From Rhodanobacteraceae bacterium (GTDB taxonomy: Bacteria > Pseudomonadota > Gammaproteobacteria > Xanthomonadales > Rhodanobacteraceae): a DNA stretch of 64,000 nt. The notes beneath the pieces are model-generated. The model was given only the letters and a program-made list of their open reading frames with translations. It made no database searches and had not been told where the DNA came from. The stretch is from contig JAACZU010000011.1 of assembly GCA_009996615.1 (NCBI GenBank), positions 31,916 to 95,915 of the forward strand, in the 5' to 3' direction. Shown here piece by piece: positions 51,401-58,677 of the stretch. The first letter of the stretch is position 1. Every line of letters starts with the position of its first letter. Position numbers and translations under genes: made by a program.

Positions 51401-51782
51401 GGCGGCTACAGTTCCGGCCAGAGCGCATTTCCTGATCTGCTACGCTCTCCGGGAACGCAGGGGTACATGACCGTTAAGTTCCGGCCAGAGCGCATTTCCT
51501 GATCTGCTACGCTCTGACTATCGCTGGCGCGCTGGTGGCGAAGTGTTCCGGCCAGAGCGCATTTCCTGATCTGCTACGCTCGGTTTCGGACAAGTTCGCA
51601 AGCTACAAGGAGTTCCGGCCAGAGCGCATTTCCTGATCTGCTACGCTCCGTAGCGACAACCGACGGCGAACCCGATGTGTTCCGGCCAGAGCGCATTTCC
51701 TGATCTGCTACGCTCCCGGCCAATGCGCGACAACATTGCCGGTACGTTCCGGCCAGAGCGCATTTCCTGATCTGCTACGCTC
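48407..51782 (+). CRISPR. Type II-C CRISPR array, 51 repeats and 50 spacers
   Basis: The 37-bp repeat starts GTTCCGGCCAGAGC and ends GATCTGCTACGCTC. GAGCG...CGCTC inside the repeat can pair. Spacers are 29 or 30 nt (period 66 or 67). The first repeat (48407-48443) has lost its first nine bases; all others are near perfect. Exceptions are a C at position 11 in the copy at 49274, a final T in the copy at 49007, and a 1-nt deletion in the copy at 50207. The anti-repeat near cas9 is complementary to the plus-strand repeat, so crRNAs are made rightward. Degeneration at the left implies new spacers enter at the cas2 side. Confidence 0.98.
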
Positions 51783-51783
51783 C

Positions 51784-51827
51784 GACCCGCGGCAAGCTCT
51801 TGAAACCAGGAGTTTTGTCGCGGGTTC
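51784..51827. other. Hairpin between array and cas2 (short leader or terminator)
   Basis: CCCGCGGCAA (51786-51795) pairs with TTGTCGCGGG (51815-51824) with a 19-nt loop, directly after the last repeat. Only 73 bp separate the array from the cas2 stop. This region is either the integration leader or the end of the crRNA precursor. There is no U-run, but an A-rich stretch (AAGCAAAAAAC) follows. Confidence 0.45.
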
Positions 51828-51855
51828 GGCGCAAGCAAAAAACAGCGCATGGTCG

Positions 51856-52233
51856 TCAAAAGAGCTGGTACTGGTCCGGATTCTTGGGCGGTTTGCGTCG
51901 CTGGCGACGCTCGAACCGGACGATGCCCTCGTATTGCTTGTCGGTGAAGTACAAGCAGTACACCTTTCCCCCCGCCGGCAAGACGGCCTGCACGCGCCGT
52001 GTCCAGGTTTCAGCCTGCTCGCGCCCCTCGCAGAAACGCAGGTATACGGAGTATTGGCACCGCTCGAAACCGAAGTCGAGCAGGTCGTGCCGGAAATCGT
52101 TGGCCGCCTTGCGGTTTTCGTCTGTGTCTACCGGAAGATCGAACATTACCAGCATCCACATGAGTCGATAGGCGCAGAGTGGTGGCGCTGGCCGCCGCTC
52201 AACCGCCCTCCTCTTCCGCTTCGTGTTGGGCAT
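51856..52233 (-). CDS. cas2: CRISPR-associated endoribonuclease-fold protein Cas2
   Basis: About 125 residues. The core MWMLVMFDLPVDTDENRKAAN carries the Cas2 active-site-type aspartate, and the end YCLYFTDKQYEGIVRFER is typical of type II Cas2. Start uncertain: GTG 52254, ATG 52242, ATG 52233 and the internal ATG giving 101 residues are all in frame; all but the last overlap cas1. Cas2 bridges the Cas1 dimers during spacer integration. Last gene of cas9-cas1-cas2. Confidence 0.93.
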   Translation of the reverse strand: MPNTKRKRRAVERRPAPPLCAYRLMWMLVMFDLPVDTDENRKAANDFRHDLLDFGFERCQYSVYLRFCEGREQAETWTRRVQAVLPAGGKVYCLYFTDKQYEGIVRFERRQRRKPPKNPDQYQLF

Positions 52234-53149
52234 GCGGTTCATCCCACAGCGCACTCAGAGCAGCGCGTCCGGTCTCAGGCAGGTCAAGGCCTGAGTTCGG
52301 GGACTCGTAGACCTGAGCCAGACTCACGGCGAGCCGCTGTGCAGCCACGCCGACCGGGCTGACGCCGCGCGCAGTGCGCAGGCTGCGCGTGCCCAGCAGC
52401 GCCAATGCGCGGCGAGCATCGGCATCCAGTTCGACCGTGCCGGCCTCGGTGACGCGACGCACCCAAGCATCGACCAGTGGCCGAAACGGCTCCATCAGGT
52501 CATCGACCAGGCGCATCGCATTGCCTTCATTGGCGTGATGCAGTGGAACGCCGGGGTGCAGACCGGCCGCCACGAGCTGCCGCGCCACGATTGCGCGCAG
52601 CACGGTATAGCCGTAGTTGAGCATCGCATTGATGCCGTGCGCGTCGCGGTCACGGCGGAAATCCTTGCCAAGCAGCAAGCCCCAGTACAGCCTTGCCGCC
52701 TGCCCCTCGAGGTTGGCCGGATCGCCGCTGCGCACCTTGCCGGCCAGCCGCCGCAACGCCAACTCCGAGCCACCATACAAACCGACAACAGCCGCCTGCA
52801 TGCCGATCTTCGCCTGCACGATCTGCTTCCAGAGCCGCTTCCGCAACGGCAAGGTGGCGCGCAGCTGCGCGTCCATGCGCGCTGCCTGCCGATGATGGCC
52901 TTCCACTGGCCAAAGTAACGCCACTGGCCGATGGTTGGCGCCACACAGCACGAAGGGTGTCCCGCGCTCGGCCAGCGCTACCAGCACGTTGTTGCTGTAT
53001 GCCAAGCCGTGTGCGTTGCCGATCAACGCAGCCACATCGTCGATCGGCACGCGACCGACCTCCTCGCCCTTGTGGCTGACGACGAGGAAACCGCGATCCA
53101 GCGACAGGTAACGTCCATCGCTGGCGATCTCGACGACGCGGCCGATCAT
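52199..53149 (-). CDS. cas1: CRISPR-associated integrase Cas1
   Basis: 316 residues. The N-terminal beta domain begins MIGRVVEIASDGRYLSLDRG. The metal-binding residues lie in NLEGQAARLYWG (Glu), PLHHANEGNAMRLVDDLMEPFRPLVD (His and the acidic pair) and the surrounding helices, as in type II Cas1. It integrates protospacers with Cas2. The start overlaps the cas9 stop by ATGA and the 3' end overlaps cas2, so the three genes are one translationally coupled operon. Confidence 0.96.
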   Translation of the reverse strand: MIGRVVEIASDGRYLSLDRGFLVVSHKGEEVGRVPIDDVAALIGNAHGLAYSNNVLVALAERGTPFVLCGANHRPVALLWPVEGHHRQAARMDAQLRATLPLRKRLWKQIVQAKIGMQAAVVGLYGGSELALRRLAGKVRSGDPANLEGQAARLYWGLLLGKDFRRDRDAHGINAMLNYGYTVLRAIVARQLVAAGLHPGVPLHHANEGNAMRLVDDLMEPFRPLVDAWVRRVTEAGTVELDADARRALALLGTRSLRTARGVSPVGVAAQRLAVSLAQVYESPNSGLDLPETGRAALSALWDEPHAQHEAEEEGG

Positions 53150-56100
53150 TCCCGAAAACCGGGATCGTTGACGTAACCAAGGACATCCACGCCCACGATC
53201 CGAGCTCGCATCTCCCTGAGCTTGCTTGGTGCGAATTGCAGATAGCGGAAGGGATTCTCCGGATCACGATTGCGGCCATCCACATTGGCCTCTTTATGGG
53301 CCGCCAGATAGATCTTGCCCGCAGAAAATTTCGCCACGCGGAAGATTTGATCGGCGCCATTGCAGTCCATCGCGAGGACGTCGTCCTTGTGGATTCGCAT
53401 GACGAGCGGAAGGCCGTTCTGCGCCCGCGTGGGCGCCTCCAGGTAGCTCCTCTGGTTCGCCTCGAACGTACTGATGACCTCGCCGTCCCAGCGGCCGTCG
53501 GGCTTGCGAAAGATTTCGTAGCAATGGTTGCCATCGCCCTTGACGTAGCGGTACGGCTGTCCGGTGCGACGATGACGAATCGGGATGACCGACAGCCGCT
53601 CTTCGCAGAGCACGCGCCGGTTTCCGGTGCGTTCCGAATAGGCAAGCAACGCGGCCTTGATGTCCTTCGGCGAGGAGAGCGGCGCAAGCAACTGCACGAT
53701 CTCCGAGCGCAGTGCTTCGCTGGCAATCGACTCCGCATCGCTGGCGTTCTTGATGCTGTCGAGCGGCCTCCGCCGGCCCACGAGAGGATTGTCACCACGC
53801 TTGTCGGGCGCCCCTCGCCACGCGTAGTTGGTGTCGTTGTGCAAGGCAGCCTGCTTGCCGTGGTCGGGTTTGTGCGAAACCACCACCCTGGCCAGACTCG
53901 CGGCAAGCTCGTCGCGGAATGACGGCCACGGCAGCTCCAGACCTTCCAGCAGCCGCTGCTCGCCTTTACCTTCCGATCGGGCGGCCGCGGTAGCGATACG
54001 CTGGATCAGGCTGCGACTGCACAAGCCGATCACGGCGGCATCCAGCGCGTGGTGGCGATGGTCGTCGCGATTCTTCGCGCCATCCTCGGACAACAGTCGG
54101 CTCAGTCCGAACTTGCCGCGGATCAGGCCGGTCAGCTTGCCGCTCGATACCCAGACACTGTCCTTGTGACAGATGTAGGTCAGATATTGCTTGGCCGCTC
54201 GGCCAAGATAGGCGGTATCCGTGAGATGGCGCGCGAGAAAGTCCTTGCCGTCGAGGAATACGTCCAGCGCGTCCTCGCGGAAAAGCTTGCGCTTGTGTTC
54301 CGGCAGACGTTCGGCACGCTCCTGGATACCGGCCCAGCGCTCCGTATGTCCCCAGGACTCGAAGGGTGTGCGGTTGCCCTTGTCGCGATTGCTCTGGCGT
54401 GTGCACAGGATCTTGTTGCCGATGCCATCGTGCAACGTGCGCGAGAATGGCAGGACGTGATCGATCTCGACTTCGTCGCTGAAAAGCAAAGCCTTGCTGA
54501 GACGCTGGCCGCTATAGACGCAGTAGCGGTCCATCGCGTCGTCCCTGCCGAGCTCTTCCCACAGTTGCAACTTCAACCTGTTCTCGCGGCCAACGCGGAC
54601 GCCCAGACGTTCCAGTTCAGCGTCGTCGCGTTCATTGCGGGCCTGCGCCTCGGCTTGCTTCTTCTCGATCTCGCGGCGACGGTCGCCTGACGCGCCGAAC
54701 TCGCGCGTCAGTTCGACCACGACCTGATGCGGATGGCCATAGCGCTTGATCAGCGCGTTGACCAGTTGGCGCATCTGGTTGAGACCGATGTGCACGGTGG
54801 GATTGGGAATCCTGCCGTATTGGCGCTCGTCCTCGTTCCCGGCCGTGGTGGCGGGAGAGGTGTAGCCGACCAGCAGTTGGCCGTAGTAGGGCAACTGCAT
54901 GAAGAATTCGCCCGTATGGAACTGCGAATGATGCAGGTAGCCTGCCCGGCGCACCGCCTCATCGTAGGTGATCACATCGCGCTCGAGCTCGGGCACGATG
55001 CGCGACAGAGCCTTCAGGCTCAGGCTGCCGTAGTCGTCTGGAAAATTGAACCCCGCAAGTACGCGGGCCTGTCGTTCTCCAATCCTGACCGGCAGGCTGG
55101 CAAGAGCCGCGAGCACGACGTCCTCGTCATGTTGTCCCTTGAGGATCTCGCGTGCCGGCGTCACGTCCGCCGGAAGTGCCGCGAGCGCGGCCATCAGGGA
55201 CTCCACCTGGTCGGCTTGCTCGACCAGTACCGCCAGTGCGTATCGCTGCTCGTCGGTGAGCACCTGCCAGGACTCGCCCAACGCATCGGTAGCGGCAAAG
55301 CGTGCACCAACTGCATCGCCCTTGAAGCCTCGTCGCTTTTCGTCGCGACCGAAGTTGAACGCCTTGGCGTTACGCAGGCCGGCAGCCTTGGCCAGATCGC
55401 TGAATGTGACCAGGTTCGGCTCGGCCAGCAGCCGATCCAGCATGCGATTACGCTCCTCCAGCGTAAGTGCACGATCGCTGATGCCCTCTCGGACACGCAG
55501 ATGATTGAGCTCCTGGAGGATGCGGAAACGCTGCTGCAGGGGCGCACAGAGCCGCGCACGGTATTGATTCGTCTCGAATTGGCAACGACCGGGCTCTACT
55601 GGCTTCAACCGACGCTGGAACAGCATGATGTCGCGCAAGGTCTCGAAAGCCGCTGCCGTCAGCAGCTCCGCGTGGTGTTGCTGTTGAGCGGCCCACAGAG
55701 CATCGAACTCTTCCTCCACCATCGCGCGCTGCAGGTACAGCACGTACTGCCCATCGCTGCTGCGCCGTGCCCGTACCGACTTGCGCTCGGCATGCTGGCG
55801 AGCAAGATATTCGCCGACCGTACGACACCCATTCGCTTGGACCTTTTCGCGCAATGCCTTGATGGCCGCATGGACCTTGCCAGTTTCCTTGGCCGACTCC
55901 TCGTCGCGCGCATCCTTGCGACTGCTGCGAAAGCCACGCTTGCGGGCCAAGTGATACAGAGCGCGCCCGAGCTCGAATGGGGTCAACGGCTCTTCCAGTC
56001 CTCGTGCACGCAGCACATACGGATCGAGCGCCTGCAATCGTTTGCGCTCCGCCGCATCCACCGGCATCAGGCCGAACCGGATCAGAGCCTGCATCAGCCT

Positions 56101-56325
56101 GTGGCGCCGCTTGAGCACGCGATCACGACGGCGTCGGGCTTGCCTTGCGGCCCGGCGGTCCGCCGCGCGCGAGGCCAAGGTCTTGGGATCGCGCCCGTCC
56201 GAAAAGATGCGTGATCCCATGCGGACTATCTTGTCTGGCTCGTCGAACTCGTCCAGACGATAAACGCACCAGCCCAGCGAATTTGCCCCCATGTCGAGAG
56301 CAAGCCGATACTTGATCCTTGCCAT
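53146..56325 (-). CDS. cas9: Type II-C CRISPR effector nuclease Cas9 (1059 residues)
   Basis: Compact Cas9 of the II-C class. RuvC-I has D11 in LALDMGANSLGW, and the arginine-rich bridge helix is ADRRAARQARRRRDRVLKRR (~55-75). A short REC lobe follows, then RuvC-II with Glu in VVVELTREFGA (~535). HNH contains YCVYSGQ, then EIDHVLPFSRTLHDG (~620) and NRDKGNRTPFE. RuvC-III is DDHRHHALDAAVIGL (~758). A C-terminal wedge and PAM-interacting domain runs to 1059. All catalytic residues are present, so the nuclease should be active. The ATG has GGGAGG directly upstream. No csn2 or cas4 is present, which fits subtype II-C. Confidence 0.97.
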   Translation of the reverse strand: MARIKYRLALDMGANSLGWCVYRLDEFDEPDKIVRMGSRIFSDGRDPKTLASRAADRRAARQARRRRDRVLKRRHRLMQALIRFGLMPVDAAERKRLQALDPYVLRARGLEEPLTPFELGRALYHLARKRGFRSSRKDARDEESAKETGKVHAAIKALREKVQANGCRTVGEYLARQHAERKSVRARRSSDGQYVLYLQRAMVEEEFDALWAAQQQHHAELLTAAAFETLRDIMLFQRRLKPVEPGRCQFETNQYRARLCAPLQQRFRILQELNHLRVREGISDRALTLEERNRMLDRLLAEPNLVTFSDLAKAAGLRNAKAFNFGRDEKRRGFKGDAVGARFAATDALGESWQVLTDEQRYALAVLVEQADQVESLMAALAALPADVTPAREILKGQHDEDVVLAALASLPVRIGERQARVLAGFNFPDDYGSLSLKALSRIVPELERDVITYDEAVRRAGYLHHSQFHTGEFFMQLPYYGQLLVGYTSPATTAGNEDERQYGRIPNPTVHIGLNQMRQLVNALIKRYGHPHQVVVELTREFGASGDRRREIEKKQAEAQARNERDDAELERLGVRVGRENRLKLQLWEELGRDDAMDRYCVYSGQRLSKALLFSDEVEIDHVLPFSRTLHDGIGNKILCTRQSNRDKGNRTPFESWGHTERWAGIQERAERLPEHKRKLFREDALDVFLDGKDFLARHLTDTAYLGRAAKQYLTYICHKDSVWVSSGKLTGLIRGKFGLSRLLSEDGAKNRDDHRHHALDAAVIGLCSRSLIQRIATAAARSEGKGEQRLLEGLELPWPSFRDELAASLARVVVSHKPDHGKQAALHNDTNYAWRGAPDKRGDNPLVGRRRPLDSIKNASDAESIASEALRSEIVQLLAPLSSPKDIKAALLAYSERTGNRRVLCEERLSVIPIRHRRTGQPYRYVKGDGNHCYEIFRKPDGRWDGEVISTFEANQRSYLEAPTRAQNGLPLVMRIHKDDVLAMDCNGADQIFRVAKFSAGKIYLAAHKEANVDGRNRDPENPFRYLQFAPSKLREMRARIVGVDVLGYVNDPGFRE

Positions 56326-56339
56326 GCCTCCCTCTCCCC

Positions 56340-56368
56340 TTGACGCAATCCAGCCGACAGTTTAGCCT
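56340..56368 (+). promoter_or_regulatory. Candidate sigma-70 promoter of the tracrRNA
   Basis: TTGACG (56340-56345), 17-bp spacer, TAGCCT (56363-56368). Predicted start near 56375, exactly where similarity to the repeat begins. It lies in the 5' region of cas9, pointing away from it. Confidence 0.6.
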
Positions 56369-56374
56369 CGGCAT

Positions 56375-56484
56375 CGCTAGTAGATCAGGAAATGCGCTCT
56401 TTCCGCTAACAAGCTGATCAGCTCACAAAGCTGAAAGATGCATCAAATCAGACAAGGCCGGGAAACCGGCCTTTGTCGTTTTCC
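56375..56484 (+). ncRNA. tracrRNA
   Basis: The anti-repeat (about 56376-56410) contains AGATCAGGAAATGCGCTCT, a 19-nt exact complement of the array repeat, followed by TTCC and a terminal AAC that pair with its 5' part. Downstream are a CAGC...GCTG hairpin (CAGCTCACAAAGCTG, ~56418-56433) and a terminator, GACAAGGCCGG-GAAA-CCGGCCTTTGTC followed by GTTTT (56451-56481). Length about 110 nt. It pairs with the crRNA and anchors it in Cas9. The anti-repeat occurs only here. Confidence 0.88.
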
Positions 56485-56531
56485 GATCTCGCATTTTTGC
56501 CGCCACTCACTCTGCGTATCCCAGTGAATTG

Positions 56532-56581
56532 CATCCGCGTCTCAGCAAATGAGACGAAGCGCTTTTTCCGTATGGCGGATG
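56532..56581. other. Nested stem-loop downstream of the tracrRNA
   Basis: CATCCGC (56532-56538) pairs with GCGGATG (56575-56581), and inside GTCTC pairs with GAGAC around AGCAAAT. The region (56485-56648) has no gene and is less GC-rich than its surroundings. Meaning unknown; it may be part of the rlmH transcript end. Confidence 0.35.
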
Positions 56582-56648
56582 CTCAATACCGATTTGGCGC
56601 GAGAGGGACGAGGACCGTGTCCTTTTTGCGCGAAGCGCGCAGGCGCAT

Positions 56649-57119
56649 TCAAGCGCGGTGGTACGGATGCCCCGCATTGATCGACATCGCGCGGTAGAGC
56701 TGCTCGGCGACGACGAGGCGGACCAGCATGTGCGGCAGGGTCAGCGGGCCGAGTGACCAGCGCTGGTCGGCGCGGGCGAGGACGTCGGCGGCGTGGCCGT
56801 CGGGGCCGCCGATCAGGATCGCGAGGTCGCGGCCGGACATGCGCCAGGCGGCGAGTTGTTCGGCGAGTTGTTCGCTGGACCAGGGCTTGCCGCGGCCGTC
56901 GAGCGCGACGACGTGGGCGTCCCTGGGCAGCGCGGCGAGCACGGCGATGCCTTCGTCAGCAATCGCGCGGGCTGGGTCGCGGCCCTTGCCGCGCGCGCCG
57001 AGCGGGATCTCGACGAGGTCGAGCGGCAGGTCGCGCGAGAGGCGCTTGCGGTATTCGGCGAAGCCTTCGGCGACCCAGGCGGGCATGCGTTCGCCGACGG
57101 AGATCAGGCGGGCTTTCAT
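56649..57119 (-). CDS. rlmH: 23S rRNA pseudouridine-1915 N3-methyltransferase RlmH
   Basis: SPOUT methyltransferase of 156 residues. The N-terminus is [23 protein letters not shown] and the SAM-binding knot is [37 protein letters not shown]; the end is [14 protein letters not shown]. It methylates a pseudouridine in helix 69. A second copy of its first 41 bp lies upstream at 57222-57262, with a repeat between. Confidence 0.97.
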   Translation of the reverse strand: MKARLISVGERMPAWVAEGFAEYRKRLSRDLPLDLVEIPLGARGKGRDPARAIADEGIAVLAALPRDAHVVALDGRGKPWSSEQLAEQLAAWRMSGRDLAILIGGPDGHAADVLARADQRWSLGPLTLPHMLVRLVVAEQLYRAMSINAGHPYHRA

Positions 57120-57262
57120 GCGCGTGCGGCGGAAAAGCCCGCGGGGCGTTCGATGCGGGGGCGCGAGACAGCAACACCATCCCCACCCAACCCTCCCCTT
57201 GAAGGGGAGGGCTCAAGACGAGCGGGCATGCGTTCGCCGACGGAGATCAGGCAGGCTTTCAT
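57079..57262. repeat. 41-bp duplication of the rlmH 5' end around a repeat A
   Basis: 57079-57119 (the rlmH start region) and 57222-57262 agree at 40 of 41 bases by eye. Between them are 102 bp containing a reverse repeat A (57173-57213). The outer copy encodes [15 protein letters not shown] and then runs into the repeat. Confidence 0.8.
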
Positions 57263-57297
57263 CGATGCGCGCGTTGGGTCGGGTGCTTGCAATGCTC

Positions 57298-57330
57298 TCA
57301 AGCGAGACGCTGGGTCCCGGCCTTCGCCGG
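57298..57330. repeat. Short palindrome, TCCCGGCCTTCGCCGGGACG type
   Basis: GGTCCCGGCCTTCGCCGGGAC hairpin, related to 29158-29190 and 60975-61060. It lies between rlmH and rsfS. Confidence 0.6.
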
Positions 57331-57392
57331 GACGACGAGACTCACAAGCCGTCGCTGTGCGTGGGGACGCGGTGCTGGAGGCACCGATTCCG

Positions 57393-57460
57393 ACACCATC
57401 CCCACCCAACCCTCCCCTTGAAGGGGAGGGCTTGGCGTGTCCCCTTGAAGGGGAGGGCTT
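57393..57460 (-). repeat. Repeat A (reverse) plus an extra half copy
   Basis: CACCATCCCCACCCAACCCT with its palindromic core, then a second CCCCTTGAAGGGGAGGGCTT at 57441-57460. It lies between rsfS and rlmH, widening to about 380 bp a spacing that is usually tight. Confidence 0.8.
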
Positions 57461-57503
57461 TGGCGTTGCTCGAACGGGAGGGCTTTGCCTCCCGCCGCGC
57501 GGA

Positions 57504-58355
57504 TCAGCCGGCCATCGCGGCCGAGGCGTCTTCGCCGCCGACCGACCACAGGCGTTCGAGGCCGTAGAACTCGCGCGTCTGCGGCAGCATGACGTGGACG
57601 ATGACGTCGCCGAGGTCGACCAGCACCCATTCGGCCTCGCGCTGGCCCTCGACGCCGATCGGCGGCAGGCCGGCCTGCTTGGCCTGCTTGATCACCTCGT
57701 CGGCGATGGATTTCACGTGCCGCGTCGAGGTGCCGCTGGCGATCACGAGCAGGTCGGTGACGCTGCTCTTGCCGCGCACGTCGATCTGGCTGATGTCGCG
57801 CGCCTTGAGCTTGTCGAGCGCGCCGAGCACGATGGCGCGCAGGCGTTCGCCGGCGTCGAGCACCTTGGCGACCTTCGGCGCGCGGTCGCGCTTCGGTGCC
57901 GCGGCAGCGGTCTGGGCGGGCGACTTGCGCAGCGCGGCCTTCTTGCCGGCGCTCAGCGTCTTGGCGACAGCGGCCTTCTTGCCGGCGGCCTTGGTCACGA
58001 CGGCCTTGGTCGCGGCGGCCTTCTTTACGGCCGGCGCCTTCTTTGCGGGCGCCGCCTTCTTCACCGGCGCGGCCTTCTTCACTGCCGCCTTCTTCGCGGG
58101 TGCCACCTTGCTCACCGGCGCGGCCTTCTTCACCGCCGCCTTCTTCGCCACGGCCGCCTTCTTCGCAACCGGTGCCTTGGCGGCGCTCGCCGGCTTCTTC
58201 GCGGCAGCCGATTTCGCCGCCACCTTGACGGCCGCAGCGGCCTTCTTCGCGGGTGCCGCCTTCTTCGCGGCGACAGCCTTCGTGGTTGCGGGGGCCTTTG
58301 CGGCCTTCGGGGTTCCGGCCTTGCGCGGCCGGGCGCGCGTTTCGGACGTAGCCAA
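57504..58355 (-). CDS. rsfS: Ribosomal silencing factor RsfS with a long Lys/Ala-rich N-terminal tail
   Basis: 283 residues from a TTG start at 58355 (GAGG 10 bp upstream). The C-terminal ~110 residues are RsfS: LDKLKARDISQIDVRGKSSVTDLLVIASGTSTRHVKSIADEVI, then EAEWVLVDLGDVIVHVMLPQTREFYGLERLW. RsfS binds L14 and blocks 30S joining in starvation. The first ~170 residues are AKKAA/KKAAP-type repeats like histone H1-like or AlgP proteins. The frame is continuous. nadD, the usual upstream neighbour, is absent here. An ATG at 58388 is in a different frame. Confidence 0.88.
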   Translation of the reverse strand: MATSETRARPRKAGTPKAAKAPATTKAVAAKKAAPAKKAAAAVKVAAKSAAAKKPASAAKAPVAKKAAVAKKAAVKKAAPVSKVAPAKKAAVKKAAPVKKAAPAKKAPAVKKAAATKAVVTKAAGKKAAVAKTLSAGKKAALRKSPAQTAAAAPKRDRAPKVAKVLDAGERLRAIVLGALDKLKARDISQIDVRGKSSVTDLLVIASGTSTRHVKSIADEVIKQAKQAGLPPIGVEGQREAEWVLVDLGDVIVHVMLPQTREFYGLERLWSVGGEDASAAMAG

Positions 58356-58677
58356 GTTGGGGCGACCTCGTAATAGGGGCGCGCCATGAGCGGCGCGGCG
58401 GCAGTATAGGCCCATTTCCGCAAGGCGTAATCGGGGCCGCGGGCCGGCCAGGCAGAAGAAAACCGGCACGGCCTTCACCGCGCGTCGTCTCGCGCCGCCG
58501 TGCTTCACGCCGCCTGCCGTCTCGCCCCTCGCCCCCCCCCGATGTGGTCGTTGGGCAGAGGGAACTGTGGAAGAACTGCATCGCGGCTGAAGCCGCTCCC
58601 ACGGAAATCGGCGGCGACGGCGGCGAGGCGGTAGAATGCGCCCCCGTATCACCGAGCGGCACCGCCGCCTATTCCCC
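58356..58677. other. 322-bp divergent region between rsfS and deaD
   Basis: No gene. It contains a half copy of palindromic repeat C (GCATCGCGGCTGAAGCCGCT, about 58579-58606) and a GTAGAAT -10-like element at about 58631-58637 upstream of deaD. Cold-shock-type long leaders are known for deaD in other bacteria, but here the leader would be about 35 nt if that -10 is used. Confidence 0.5.

Noticed and set aside
51641..51859. Extra small gene (csn2- or cas4-like) between array and cas2
   Set aside because: The frame consists of repeat translation plus the 73-bp flank; no csn2 or cas4 features.
47973..56500. Genomic island integrated at tRNA-Leu carrying the CRISPR locus
   Set aside because: No integrase and no direct repeat of the tRNA 3' end near 56.5 kb; the position next to the tRNA alone is not enough.
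58130..58423. Alternative ATG-started frame (MARPYYEVAP) at the rsfS start
   Set aside because: It runs out of frame with RsfS into an Arg-rich shadow; the TTG at 58355 is in frame with RsfS and has a ribosome site.
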